Origin: CAZRHR01 sp964578885
GTDB lineage: Bacteria; Bacteroidota; Bacteroidia; CAIKAF01
DNA length: 64,000 nucleotides
Direction: 5' to 3'
Assembly (NCBI GenBank): GCA_964578885.1
Contig: CAZOEO010000008.1
Location: 68,311 to 132,310 of the forward strand
Shown piece by piece: positions 36,112 to 45,151 of this stretch. Within the stretch, counting starts at the first letter, position 1. Every line of letters starts with the position of its first letter. The position numbers and the translations under genes were made by a program. Under the pieces are notes generated by a model. That model did no database searches, had not been told where the DNA came from, and worked only from the letters and a program-made list of their open reading frames with translations.

Positions 36112-36843
36112 ATGACAACAAATGCAGTGAAAATTCATCTTTTGGCTTTTGGCGCTCATCCGGACGATGTGGAATTGAGTGCGGGTGGCACCATGGCCAT
36201 TCATGCCGATCAGGGCATGAAGACCGGGATCATTGATCTGACGAGAGGGGAGTTGGGAACTCGCGGAACGCCGGAAATAAGAAAGGCAGAAGCCGATGCG
36301 GCTGCAAAGATTTTGGGCTTAACCATTCGCGAAAACCTGGGATTCAAAGATGGTTTTATGGCGATAGACGAACCACATCTGCTGCCCATCATTCAAAAAA
36401 TTCGTCATTATAAACCAGATATTGTACTGGCCAATGCGGTGGAAGATCGGCATCCGGATCATGGAATCGGAGCCGCGTTGGTGAGCAGAGCCGCCTTTTT
36501 AGCCGGTTTATCTAAAATTACCACCTTTCATGAGGGGCAAATGCAGGAAGCATGGCGTCCCGGACTTTTGTTGCATTACATTCAGTTTCACATGCTTCAT
36601 CCCAATATTTTAGTGGATATTTCTGAGGGAATGGAGCGTAAAATGAAGGCCATTCAGGCCTATGGGTCTCAATTTTACCAACCCGGAAGCACGGAACCCA
36701 TCACGCCAATAGCCACCAAGGAATTCATGGAATCTCTCCATGGTCGTGCAGCAGATCTTGGTAAAACCATGGGAGTGCCCTATGCTGAAGGGTTTACCAG
36801 TGCAAAAACTTTGGGTGTAAAGTCGCTTTCCCAGCTTTTTTAG
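36112..36843 (+). CDS. bshB1: Bacillithiol biosynthesis deacetylase BshB1
   Basis: 243 residues from the ATG at 36112 (the upstream in-frame start at 36085 lies before the promoter box). PIG-L/LmbE fold with the zinc and catalytic residues in LAFGAHPDDVELSAGGT and DRHPDHGIGA, plus LTRGELGTRGTPEIRKAEA, which is specific to BshB1. It removes acetyl from GlcNAc-malate to give GlcN-malate, the precursor of the thiol bacillithiol. bshA and bshC are not in the window. Confidence 0.93.
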   Translation: MTTNAVKIHLLAFGAHPDDVELSAGGTMAIHADQGMKTGIIDLTRGELGTRGTPEIRKAEADAAAKILGLTIRENLGFKDGFMAIDEPHLLPIIQKIRHYKPDIVLANAVEDRHPDHGIGAALVSRAAFLAGLSKITTFHEGQMQEAWRPGLLLHYIQFHMLHPNILVDISEGMERKMKAIQAYGSQFYQPGSTEPITPIATKEFMESLHGRAADLGKTMGVPYAEGFTSAKTLGVKSLSQLF

Positions 36844-36848
36844 CACGC

Positions 36849-36872
36849 CAGGGCTTTACAACTAAAGCCCTG
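36849..36872. terminator. Perfect hairpin between convergent genes
   Basis: CAGGGCTTT and AAAGCCCTG form a 9-bp perfect stem with a 6-nt loop, 5 nt after the bshB1 stop and 14 nt from the convergent LURP-one-like stop. No T-run follows on either strand, so it is an atypical terminator or RNA 3'-end stabiliser. Confidence 0.5.
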
Positions 36873-36886
36873 ACGCACTTCATCTA

Positions 36887-37489
36887 TTATCCTCTGCGGC
36901 GCTCCAAAAGCAGCATGCGCATACATGCGACCAGCAAGAGACCTTCTTCCTCAGGAAGAAGGTGTGGGGACGATTTTGTGAGTGAGAATTTGCGGCCGAA
37001 AAACGAAGGTTTCTTTTTTACCAAGGCCACCTCTTCGTCATTCACCACCCGCAAAACCCGGTAGGCAGGATGCAGTAAATAAGCAGATAAAATGCCAAGG
37101 AGAGGTAATTCGCCCAATAACGCATCCCACACTTTGACCCAAGGGTTTTTTTCCCGAATGGTGTATACATGTAAGTTGCCCACCCAAACCTCGTAATGGG
37201 CTTTGAAAATAGAAGCCATTCCTTTACGGAAAATACGCCCTAATTCTTGCCCCTTGGCATCATAAATCATGAAATTGAAGTTGATGCCAATGACCTTGTC
37301 TGCTTTAATGACGTAAAGCAATTCAGTTTTCGAGGTGTCTTTGAAAATTTCAACCTCGCTTTTGAGTTTCATGATTTTCTGGCGCACGTATGCCACCATA
37401 TGTCCGTTGGCATCTTTTGCGGTAAAATCGTTGGCCAGGGTTCCGATGCGGAATTTCAGTTCAAGAGGGTAGGCGAATTGCTCTGTCAT
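36887..37489 (-). CDS. LURP-one-related / phospholipid-scramblase-like protein
   Basis: 200 residues. The pattern of short beta-strands (YPLELKFRIGTLANDFTAKD, GHMVAYVRQKIMKLKSEVEIFKD, then YDAKGQELGRI) resembles the LURP-one/scramblase Tubby-like barrel. It ends in a C-terminal hydrophobic stretch around ELPLLGILSAYLLHPAYRVL. Function in bacteria is unknown. It follows the NlpC/P60 gene by 9 nt and ends near a convergent hairpin. Confidence 0.6.
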   Translation of the reverse strand: MTEQFAYPLELKFRIGTLANDFTAKDANGHMVAYVRQKIMKLKSEVEIFKDTSKTELLYVIKADKVIGINFNFMIYDAKGQELGRIFRKGMASIFKAHYEVWVGNLHVYTIREKNPWVKVWDALLGELPLLGILSAYLLHPAYRVLRVVNDEEVALVKKKPSFFGRKFSLTKSSPHLLPEEEGLLLVACMRMLLLERRRG

Positions 37490-37498
37490 AAGGTCTGT

Positions 37499-38209
37499 TT
37501 AAATGAGTGAATCTTCTGTAAAGGACGAAATCCTTTTAATAAGTCTAAGCTGATGGGTATGGCGATTTAATTCGGTATTAAAAATTCCCTGGTGATCGAT
37601 TCGATCTTCACGAACCCACCCATGGGCGTGCCAAATGGTTCCTTTTCCTGTGATAAGTCCTACATGGGTAATGGGACCGTCTTCTTCTCCAAAAAAGGCT
37701 AAATCGCCGGGTTTTGATTCTTCCAGAAATCCTACATCTTCTCCTTGAAGCGCTTGTTGCCATGCGTCGCGAGGAATAGAGTAGCCGGCAGCCCGATACA
37801 GCAATTGGGTAAGTCCAGAGCAATCAATGCCCATGGGCGTGCGTCCACCCCATAAGTAGGGGACGTGTTTCCAAAGTTGGGCCACTTCAGGTAAATTCGC
37901 AACCATCACAATTCGTGTGCTTTCCTGGATGAAAGCGCCAAAAGTCACCCAACCGGTTGGTTCTGAAAAGGTAAATAACCCCTCATGAAATGAATGTGAG
38001 GAGGGCTGAAATTGGTCGATAGGCTGAATGGCATTTTTCCGGATCCAGCATAAATAATCATCATGGGTCGTCATGACCTGAACCCAGTCGCCTTCATGGG
38101 CCACCACAGTGAATTCTTCTCCATATAGAAGCTGATTCACCATTTCGGTTCTGTGATCTGGTTCGACCCGTCCAGGAACAGCTGCCAGGAAAATCCGGCC
38201 TTTTTCCAT
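37499..38209 (-). CDS. NlpC/P60-family cell-wall hydrolase with SH3-like N-terminus
   Basis: 236 residues. N-terminal SH3b-like region (VNQLLYGEEFTVVAHEGDW, VQVMTTHDDYLCWI) and a C-terminal NlpC/P60 domain with catalytic Cys in WGGRTPMGIDCSGLTQ, His in ITHVGLITG and a third residue near IWHAHGWVRED. It should cleave peptidoglycan stem peptides. I see no signal peptide at this start, so a cytosolic recycling role is possible, as for DPP6-type enzymes. The thiolase gene ends 2 nt upstream. Confidence 0.87.
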   Translation of the reverse strand: MEKGRIFLAAVPGRVEPDHRTEMVNQLLYGEEFTVVAHEGDWVQVMTTHDDYLCWIRKNAIQPIDQFQPSSHSFHEGLFTFSEPTGWVTFGAFIQESTRIVMVANLPEVAQLWKHVPYLWGGRTPMGIDCSGLTQLLYRAAGYSIPRDAWQQALQGEDVGFLEESKPGDLAFFGEEDGPITHVGLITGKGTIWHAHGWVREDRIDHQGIFNTELNRHTHQLRLIKRISSFTEDSLI

Positions 38210-38211
38210 GA

Positions 38212-39390
38212 TTATATTTTTTCAATCACGATGGCCGAAGCTCCACCGCCGCCATTGCACAAGGAAGCTACGCCATAAGTTTTTCCTTCCTGATGCAGGG
38301 CATGAAGTAGGGTCGCGGTAATCCGGGATCCGGAAGACCCAAGAGGGTGTCCGATGGAAACCGCACCTCCATAAATATTGACCTGGGCAGGGTCTAAACC
38401 TAATTTTAGGTTGTTGGCCAGAGCCACTACGCTAAATGCTTCATTTAGTTCATATAAATCAACCTGGCTTTGAGAAATTCCAGCTCTTTGAATCGCCAAG
38501 GGAACCGCTTCGGAAGGGGCAATGGTAAACCATTCTGGTGCAACGGCTGCATCTGCATATCCGGCCACACGCGCCAGCGGGGTTAATTGATATTTTTTCA
38601 ATGCTTCTTCCGACACTAAAATCAATGCGGAGGCACCGTCGTTCAAGGTGGAGGCATTGGCAGCGGTGATGGTACCATTCTTATCGAAAACTGGTCTCAG
38701 GGAAGGGATTTTTTCGAAGTTGACATTTTTATATTCTTCATCTTCCGCAAATGCAATGGGGTCGCCTTTTTTAGACGGAATGCTTACACTCACGATTTCC
38801 GCGTTGAATTTTCCCGCTTTCCAGGCTTTGGCCGCTTTTTCGTACGAACCGATGGCGTAAGCATCTTGCTGTTCACGCGTAAAGCCCATTTCCCGTGCAC
38901 ATAATTCTCCGGCATTGCCCATGTGAAAATCGTTATACACGTCCCAAAGACCATCTTTCAAAAGGCCATCCACCATTTGTCCATGTCCTAATTTTTGGCC
39001 AAATCTAGCTTGAGGGAGGTAATATGGAACATTTGACATGGATTCCATTCCGCCGGCAATCACTACATCGTTTTGACCCAATTGAATGCTTTGCGCGGCC
39101 AGCATGATGGCTTTCATACCGGAAGCACATACTTTATTGACTGTGGTACAAGGAACCGAGTGGGGCAATCCGGCACCCAGCGCCGCCTGACGGGCAGGAG
39201 CTTGTCCCAAACCAGCAGAAATAACGTTGCCCATAAACACTTCCTGAACGGCAGAAGGAGCTAGTCCAGCACGTTCCAATGCACCTTTGATGGCAATGCT
39301 TCCCAAAGATGTGGCGGAAAATCCGGCGAGTGTTCCTCCGAAACTACCCATCGGAGTACGTACGGCGGCAACGATATAAGCTGTTTTCAT
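38212..39390 (-). CDS. Acetyl-CoA C-acyltransferase (thiolase)
   Basis: 392 residues from the ATG at 39390; an upstream TTG at 39396 is less likely. Active-site Cys in TTVNKVCASGMKAIM, His in NIYGGAVSIGHPLGSSGSR and the second Cys in VASLCNGGGGAS. It either condenses two acetyl-CoA (AtoB-like) or cleaves 3-ketoacyl-CoA (FadA-like); the sequence does not decide. No fadB is nearby. Followed closely by cell-wall and LURP-one-like genes. Confidence 0.93.
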   Translation of the reverse strand: MKTAYIVAAVRTPMGSFGGTLAGFSATSLGSIAIKGALERAGLAPSAVQEVFMGNVISAGLGQAPARQAALGAGLPHSVPCTTVNKVCASGMKAIMLAAQSIQLGQNDVVIAGGMESMSNVPYYLPQARFGQKLGHGQMVDGLLKDGLWDVYNDFHMGNAGELCAREMGFTREQQDAYAIGSYEKAAKAWKAGKFNAEIVSVSIPSKKGDPIAFAEDEEYKNVNFEKIPSLRPVFDKNGTITAANASTLNDGASALILVSEEALKKYQLTPLARVAGYADAAVAPEWFTIAPSEAVPLAIQRAGISQSQVDLYELNEAFSVVALANNLKLGLDPAQVNIYGGAVSIGHPLGSSGSRITATLLHALHQEGKTYGVASLCNGGGGASAIVIEKI

Positions 39391-39441
39391 AATCAATTTT
39401 TTAAATGCCCACGAATTTAACCAATTTCGCCAATGGAAGGG

Positions 39442-40365
39442 TTATTTACCCAATTTTTCCTTCATTATCGGACCCAATAAATGGAGGAAATCCTTTTCAT
39501 TCAGGCGAACCAAAGGGGTGCCTTTGGCGGTAAAATGATCAGCCAATCGTTCCTTTTTCCCTAACCATGATTTTTTATTCATCCCTTCCACCATATAATG
39601 TGTTTCCGGACGAATCTGCGGAACTACGGTTCCTCCTAAATTCCAAATGGCCTGCGCGGCGTCTGTTTTATTGAAGGCCTGAAACTGACCGGAAAAAACG
39701 AACTCTTTACCGAAAAAAGGATGATGTGGATCGAACTGCGCTTTGGCATTGGGCTTCGATGGCAGTTGGTGCCCGGTAGTTTTAGGTGAATGCGCCGGTT
39801 CAAAACCGCCCGGATAAACTTTTCCAAAGCCCACCCTATATTGGTTTTTCAGGGTGTCGAAGTGTTGAATTTTTCCTTTTTCAAAAGCCAAATGAAGCAA
39901 TTTGGCCGTTGCTTCGGCATCATTTCCGGCCCGGTGATGTTTCAGCGGAATCTGAAACCGATTGCAGAGAAATTTTAAATTATACGCATCCAATTCTGGC
40001 CAAATCTGCCGGCACACCCGAACGGAACAGGCATAAGAAAAGGTAGGTGTAGCGAGCTGATATTGCTGAAGACATGCGCGTAAAACGCTCACATCGAAAG
40101 AGGCATTATGCGCAAACAAGGTTTGTTGATGAACGATGGGCATCACTTCTTCCCAAACCTCTGCGAAATCCGGAGCATGGGCTGTTTCCGAAGGGGATAT
40201 ACCATGCACTTTAATGTTAAAAGGCAAATACGCATTGTTGGGTGGACGAATCAACCAGGACTGAGTCCGGAGAATCTGGCCGTCTTCATATACAGAAATA
40301 CCTAATTCACAGGCACTGGATAGGGCAGAAGTGGCCGTTTCAAAATCAAAGGTGATAAAACGCAT
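39442..40365 (-). CDS. DnaQ-like 3'-5' exonuclease with C-terminal BRCT domain
   Basis: 307 residues. The N-terminal DEDDh exonuclease has ITFDFETATSALSSACELG (Asp, Glu), LFAHNASFDVSVL and HHRAGNDAEATAKL (His, Asp). After a linker, residues about 215-300 form a BRCT-like domain (FFGKEFVFSGQF, AAQAIWNLGGTVVPQI, THYMVEG). Exonuclease-BRCT fusions are found as stand-alone proofreading or repair nucleases. It lies 27 nt after the SprB-repeat gene. Confidence 0.88.
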   Translation of the reverse strand: MRFITFDFETATSALSSACELGISVYEDGQILRTQSWLIRPPNNAYLPFNIKVHGISPSETAHAPDFAEVWEEVMPIVHQQTLFAHNASFDVSVLRACLQQYQLATPTFSYACSVRVCRQIWPELDAYNLKFLCNRFQIPLKHHRAGNDAEATAKLLHLAFEKGKIQHFDTLKNQYRVGFGKVYPGGFEPAHSPKTTGHQLPSKPNAKAQFDPHHPFFGKEFVFSGQFQAFNKTDAAQAIWNLGGTVVPQIRPETHYMVEGMNKKSWLGKKERLADHFTAKGTPLVRLNEKDFLHLLGPIMKEKLGK

Positions 40366-40392
40366 GCAGGTAAAAACGCAAATTTACATCCT

Positions 40393-42462
40393 TCAGCGGA
40401 TCAAACTGACTTTTCCGTGATATTCTTTCCAGATGCCTGAAAGAACCTGCACGTGTACACGATAAGTATACACATCTTGTTTTAATAGGTCTCCTTCATT
40501 ATTGCGGCGTCCATTCCAAACCGCACCTACTTGATCCGAATAAAAAACTTGGCCTCCCCAACGATCGAATACCTGCATTTCCTGAGCCGTAATACCCATT
40601 CCATGTACTCTGAACCCGTCATTGATTTTATCTGTGTTGGGCGTAAAGGCGTTGGGAATATAAACAGCACCCTCCGGAATAATTCGCAGACAATGTTGTA
40701 CCGTATCTTCACAACCTTGAAGATTGGTCGCAGTGAGCGTAATGCAATACGTTCCGGTATCTCTGAACTGGTGTGCAGGTTCCTCTTCTCCGGAAAGTGG
40801 ACTTCCATCTCCGAAGTTCCAGGTATACAGGTCTCCACCCACCGTGTTGTTATTGAACTGGACAAAAGACGCGCCAAGACTTACTTGGGAAGAAGATAGT
40901 ATAAAGTCGGCCACCGGAACCGGGTACACTTGGATGACATTGGGAAGCAACAATGTAGATTGGCAGCCTTGGTCGGACCATGCAGTAAGCTGTACATCGA
41001 AGCTACCTGGCTGATCGAAACAAAAACTGGGCTCGAATCCCATTTGGTCATTTTGTCCGGGAACAGACCAGGTGTATTTTATAATTTGTCCGTTTGAAAT
41101 GACACTTTGATTCGAAATCCGGGTACAAAATGGCGCACAACCACTAGTAGGTCCTGCTGAAAACATCAATTGTGGTGAAGGATACACCTGTGCCTGAAAA
41201 TGAGCACTATCCACACAACCATAATTGGTGATGGTCACCAGTGTGGCGGAAATAGGTTGTTGGGTTTGAAATGTTTGCTGAACCTGTACTCCCTGAAAAC
41301 TTTGATTATTGATGGTCCAATTTTGCTGCTGAATAAAGCCTTCGCCTACTGAAGTATTGCTTTGAAAATAAAAGGGTTGTCCTGTACATGCCGGAGTGGT
41401 TTGAATGCTGGCCTGAGGTAAATCGCCCACTTTTACTTGCTGCGATGCACTAAACGTACAACCCAGGGCATCGGTCATGGTAAAGGTAAAGGTTTGATGC
41501 TGTGTAGGAAAAAAGGTTTGCTGAAAGCCAGTTTGCCCGTTCCATTGCCCAATATAAGGTGCGGTCCCACCTATCGGCGTGGCCGATACCCATAATGGCG
41601 TTCCGGCACAAATGGAATCGTCGGAAATTTGTAAACTGGCTTGAAGCAAGGACGGCTGTGTTAAGTTGGTGGAATAACTCAACGGACAACCATTCGCATC
41701 TAAAATGGTGGCGAAAAAATTTCCTGCCGGAAGGTTGGTTAATTGCTGCCCCGTGAATGCACCTCCATTCCAACTGACTTGGTAGGGTGTGGTCCCGCCC
41801 AAAATGGAAAGTTGAATCTGCCCGCTGTTTTGTCCGAAGCAACTGATATTTTGTGTTTGAACCGGTCCTATAACCAAAGGCGTGGGTTCATTGACTATTC
41901 CATTCCAGTTTAAAGTGCAACCCCTTGCATCTGAAATGGATACTTGGTAATTGCCTGCCTGTAAATTGGAAATCTGCGCCTGATTGGGTAAGCCAGATCC
42001 CCATTGAAATTGATATGGAGCCGTTCCACCCGAGATGGGAAGTTGAATGCTACCATTGCTTCCTCCCGCGCAACTTACATGCTGAATGACCGGAGTTCCA
42101 TGTTGAAGGGCAGCTGGTTGCGTCACTGTGGCAGTAGAAGTTGCGGTGCAATTTTGTGGGTCTGTGACTGTAAAAGTGTACGTTCCTGCGGTAAGCCCGG
42201 TCGCCTGCAATTGATTTCCTCCGGATGGGCTCCATGCAAACTGATAATTACCGTTTCCTCCGGAAACGGCTGCCGTAAGGCTACCATTATTTCCACCAAA
42301 GCATTGGACCGGTGTATTTTGTAGGATGTTGGTTTGCAGAACTGGAGGTTGTTGAATCACAATGGTTTGTTGTGCTGTACACTGGTTTTGGTCGGTCACC
42401 GTCGCGACATAAGTGCCTGCAGCCAGTCCGTTGATATTGGGGGTGTTTACGCCACCCGGATT
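40393..42462 (-). CDS. SprB-repeat protein, C-terminal open piece with PKD and sorting domains
   Basis: Begins directly after the second TGA with NPGGVNTPNINGLAAGTY, the second half of a repeat. It carries about four more repeats, PKD-like domains (GGDLYTWNFGDGSPLSGEEE) and the type-B C-terminal sorting domain (FDRWGGQVFYS, GVYTYR-like QDVYTYRVHV). Without a signal peptide this piece could not be exported. The first usable start is a GTG at 42399. Confidence 0.55.
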   Translation of the reverse strand, partial: NPGGVNTPNINGLAAGTYVATVTDQNQCTAQQTIVIQQPPVLQTNILQNTPVQCFGGNNGSLTAAVSGGNGNYQFAWSPSGGNQLQATGLTAGTYTFTVTDPQNCTATSTATVTQPAALQHGTPVIQHVSCAGGSNGSIQLPISGGTAPYQFQWGSGLPNQAQISNLQAGNYQVSISDARGCTLNWNGIVNEPTPLVIGPVQTQNISCFGQNSGQIQLSILGGTTPYQVSWNGGAFTGQQLTNLPAGNFFATILDANGCPLSYSTNLTQPSLLQASLQISDDSICAGTPLWVSATPIGGTAPYIGQWNGQTGFQQTFFPTQHQTFTFTMTDALGCTFSASQQVKVGDLPQASIQTTPACTGQPFYFQSNTSVGEGFIQQQNWTINNQSFQGVQVQQTFQTQQPISATLVTITNYGCVDSAHFQAQVYPSPQLMFSAGPTSGCAPFCTRISNQSVISNGQIIKYTWSVPGQNDQMGFEPSFCFDQPGSFDVQLTAWSDQGCQSTLLLPNVIQVYPVPVADFILSSSQVSLGASFVQFNNNTVGGDLYTWNFGDGSPLSGEEEPAHQFRDTGTYCITLTATNLQGCEDTVQHCLRIIPEGAVYIPNAFTPNTDKINDGFRVHGMGITAQEMQVFDRWGGQVFYSDQVGAVWNGRRNNEGDLLKQDVYTYRVHVQVLSGIWKEYHGKVSLIR

Positions 42463-42465
42463 TCA
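42463..42465 (-). other. In-frame TGA at a conserved Trp codon
   Basis: The frame reads APYLFQ-stop-NPGG. Sister repeats read YQWNPGG, FQWTPTGG and YQWSPSGG, so TGA replaces TGG (plus strand TTTCACTG versus TTCCACTG). Confidence 0.85.
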
Positions 42466-44649
42466 CTGAAAAAGGTAAGGTGCCACTCCGCCATTGGCTT
42501 GAACAGCGGCGGCGCCATTGCTCATTCCATTGCAACTGACCGCCTGGTTGAAAGTGGTGGCTAGGGTAAGTAGCGGCGGTTGTGAAATCTGCGCAGTTTG
42601 GCTGGCGGTGCAATTATTTTGATCCGTTACAGTTACGGTGTAATTTCCCGGGGAAAGTCCGGTCGCTTGGGGTTGCATTCCGCCGGTGGGCGTCCATTGA
42701 AAGGCAAGAGTGCCTGTTCCACCACTAGCCTGGGCCGTAATGGAACCATTGTTTGCATTAAAACAATTGATTTGGGTTATTTGAGGCAAAGTAAGTGAGA
42801 TGGGTGCCGGTTGGATTAAAGTGGCTGTGGCAGTATGATGACAGCCTCTTGCGTCTGTTACCGTTAAAGTATAGGTGCCGGCACTCAGTTGTGTGGCGGT
42901 GGCTCCCGTTTGTCCACCAGGATTCCACTGATAATTATAAGGCTGTGTGCCTCCACTTACCTGAGAGGCGGCAGAACCATTGCTCCCTTGGAAACAGGAG
43001 GGAGAAACCACGGTAGGAATTTGTGCTACTAATGGTTGGGGCTGCGTAATTTGTGTGGAGGTTTGCGCAACACAGCCATTGGCATCTGCGACCATGAGAC
43101 TATAATTACCAGGCGCAAGTCCGGTGAGGGTTGGCGAGTTGGCTCCTCCGGGATTCCATTGATATACATAAGGCGCTACACCTCCCGTTACCACCGCAGT
43201 GGCCGCTCCATTGTTCAGCCCAAAACAACTTACCGGTGTAGGGTTTGGAATACTTACATTCAAAGTGGTCGGTTGAGAAATCACCACCGGAACGCTTTGG
43301 GTACAATTATTTTGATCTGTTACGGTAAACGTATAAGTTCCTGGTCCCAAATTATTGGCCGTAAGTCCTGTACCACCCGCCGGAGCCCAAAGGTAGCTCA
43401 GGTTTCCTGTGCCTCCACTTACGCTCATCTGGGCACTTCCGTTATTCAATCCATTACAAGTTATTTGCTGAACTTGACTCACCTGCACTTGCATGGCTGG
43501 TGGGTTGGCCAGTGTAAAACTGCGTTGGGCCGTGCAGCCTTGTTGATCGGTCACGGTTACGGTATAAGTTCCCGGTCCTAGATTATTGGCTGTGGGATTA
43601 TTTCCACCGGAAGGCGACCATTGATAGCTATAAGGAAATGTCCCGCCTGAAACAATCACTTGCGCACTTCCATTGTTCCCATTATGACAAGTAGGTGAAG
43701 TGACTGTACCAGGTTGTGCCACCATCGCAATCGGTTGATTGATGGTAATGCTGCGTGTAGTGGTGCAGCCTGAAGCGTCTGTAATCGTAGCAGTATAGGT
43801 CCCTGCGGTCAGGTTATTGATTTGCGTTCCTGTAGCACCGTGATTCCATTGCACCACATAAGGAGGCGTTCCCCCTGAGACCTGAAGGCTGGCCGCACCG
43901 TTGTTTCCACCGTTGCACGTAACATGCGTAAGGCTTTGAACAGAAGATTGAACAGGCTGCGGACCTGGAATAACCACGTTTACAGTAGTGGAGATGGGAA
44001 CATTACATTGTATATAGCTGACCGTGCAAGTGTAAGTGCCAGGTGAAAGATTGGTGGCAGTAGGTCCTGTTTGCCCATTGGACCATACAAAGGTATATGG
44101 CGCAATTCCACCCGTGGCAGCAACAGTAGCACTGCCTCCTTGATTACAGGTGGCCGGATTTAGCTGTGCTACATTGGCCTGAAAAAGTCCTGAATTAAAC
44201 GAACTGGATCTTAAAAATACACCAGAATCATAGGTGCAATCGCCACCGTCTGCAATGGCGATGGTAATGGTGTACTGCTGACAAGGAATTACGTTTAAAT
44301 TGGCTGTAAGAACCGTGGTAAATCCATCGTATTGAACGGTTGCACCTCCAGCATTGTTGATATAATACTGGGTGTTGGTAAACTGATTTACCGTATTAAT
44401 AGAAACAGGTTGGTTGGTGATAGGCAGTCGGGCGATATTCTGATTGTTATAATTTCCGCCGGACGGATTGGGTCCGGTAACGAAAAATGCGAATGCATCA
44501 TTATAAAAACTGCCGGCAAACTCAGGATATTCATCTGAGCCAAAAACATACTGAAAGGAGACGGTGTTGTTGGTAGGAATAAAATTAAACGTTAAGTAAC
44601 ACGCATTGTGGGTAGAAACACCTGAAATGGATGTGAGTGGGCCGTATGC
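42463..44649 (-). CDS. SprB-repeat protein, middle open piece without a proper start
   Basis: Holds the rest of the anchor-L domain and about eight SprB-like repeats, each with the pattern C.G.NNGSA...VSGGT.PY.YQW.PGG...GTYT.TVTD..GC. There is no ATG; the first alternative start used by gene callers is a GTG at 43977. Not likely to be translated on its own. Confidence 0.5.
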   Translation of the reverse strand, partial: AYGPLTSISGVSTHNACYLTFNFIPTNNTVSFQYVFGSDEYPEFAGSFYNDAFAFFVTGPNPSGGNYNNQNIARLPITNQPVSINTVNQFTNTQYYINNAGGATVQYDGFTTVLTANLNVIPCQQYTITIAIADGGDCTYDSGVFLRSSSFNSGLFQANVAQLNPATCNQGGSATVAATGGIAPYTFVWSNGQTGPTATNLSPGTYTCTVSYIQCNVPISTTVNVVIPGPQPVQSSVQSLTHVTCNGGNNGAASLQVSGGTPPYVVQWNHGATGTQINNLTAGTYTATITDASGCTTTRSITINQPIAMVAQPGTVTSPTCHNGNNGSAQVIVSGGTFPYSYQWSPSGGNNPTANNLGPGTYTVTVTDQQGCTAQRSFTLANPPAMQVQVSQVQQITCNGLNNGSAQMSVSGGTGNLSYLWAPAGGTGLTANNLGPGTYTFTVTDQNNCTQSVPVVISQPTTLNVSIPNPTPVSCFGLNNGAATAVVTGGVAPYVYQWNPGGANSPTLTGLAPGNYSLMVADANGCVAQTSTQITQPQPLVAQIPTVVSPSCFQGSNGSAASQVSGGTQPYNYQWNPGGQTGATATQLSAGTYTLTVTDARGCHHTATATLIQPAPISLTLPQITQINCFNANNGSITAQASGGTGTLAFQWTPTGGMQPQATGLSPGNYTVTVTDQNNCTASQTAQISQPPLLTLATTFNQAVSCNGMSNGAAAVQANGGVAPYLFQ

Positions 44650-44652
44650 TCA
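44650..44652 (-). other. In-frame TGA in the choice-of-anchor-L domain
   Basis: The frame reads VCNSG-stop-AYGPL. The domain continues uninterrupted on both sides. Residue identity here is less clear than at the other TGA, but Trp (TGG) is again a one-base change. Confidence 0.75.
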
Positions 44653-44964
44653 TCCGCTATTGCAAACACCGGCCGAACTCGAAAAATTGGGGCCAACCGC
44701 CGTGGTCGCCGACCCCGTGGTCAAAAGTATGCCGGACGTTAAACCCAGATTGGAATTGTTGGCCGTAAAAGTTCCTGCCGCACCCGACGGGCAAACCATA
44801 CTTATATTCGAAATAGCTACGCCTGTCCCAACCAAATTTTGCACCAAGGCATTGGCATTGTTGTTCTGACTCACCACCAATTGGCCATAACCCGCCGATT
44901 GGATAACCAAAGTACAGGTGGCAAGACAGATTAAATGAAATCCTGTAGTAGTTATATGTTTCAA
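44650..44964 (-). CDS. SprB-repeat protein, N-terminal open piece
   Basis: 104 residues from the only ATG of the gene. Contains the signal peptide and the first half of the choice-of-anchor-L domain, ending CNSG just before the first TGA. The domain continues in frame after the stop (AYGPLTSISGVSTHNACYL). Listed because gene callers will report it as a separate protein. Confidence 0.6.
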   Translation of the reverse strand: MKHITTTGFHLICLATCTLVIQSAGYGQLVVSQNNNANALVQNLVGTGVAISNISMVCPSGAAGTFTANNSNLGLTSGILLTTGSATTAVGPNFSSSAGVCNSG

Positions 44965-45090
44965 TGACAGAGTATTGAGCTATTTAAAGTTAATGAAGAT
45001 TCATTTTAATTCGGAACTCTTTAAGCCACTTTTTCCTATAATTTTTTTTCATAATGTCAATATGTCCTAAGTTTTCAAGATTTTCAGACA

Positions 45091-45124
45091 TTTTGACTTG
45101 CTTTTGGTTTTGGATAAAACTTTG
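45091..45124 (+). promoter_or_regulatory. Candidate promoter of clpB
   Basis: TTTTG (45091-45095), 21 nt, AAACTTTG (45117-45124), one mismatch from TAnnTTTG. Leader to the ATG at 45152 about 23 nt. No CIRCE-like inverted repeat is seen. Confidence 0.35.
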
Positions 45125-45151
45125 CAGCGTAGATTTTCAAAAATTCTGACT

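Larger units (their letters stand above)
40393..44964 (-). pseudogene. Giant secreted SprB-repeat/PKD protein with type IX sorting domain, interrupted by two in-frame UGA codons
   Basis: One continuous frame of 1,524 codons, broken only by TGA at codons 105 (44650-44652) and 834 (42463-42465). All three open pieces are in the same frame, and only the first has an ATG. Order: signal peptide (HLICLATCTLVIQSAGYG), choice-of-anchor-L domain (SNLGLTSGILLTTGSA ... FQYVFGSDEYPEF), about 12 SprB-like repeats of 75-80 residues, about three PKD-like domains, and a type-B gliding-motility C-terminal domain (VYIPNAFTPNTDKINDGF ... YHGKVSLIR). Such proteins are exported by the type IX system and act as surface adhesins. 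The second TGA sits where the other repeats have Trp. It could be a decayed gene, two assembly errors or a recoded gene. Confidence 0.85.

Noticed and set aside
40393..44964. UGA read as tryptophan (alternative genetic code)
   Set aside because: Many intact genes in the window end in TGA, often as ATGA overlaps with the next start, so UGA is a normal stop here.
40393..44964. CRISPR or DNA satellite, because of the regular repeats
   Set aside because: The periodicity is about 230 nt and diverged, and it translates to SprB-like protein repeats.
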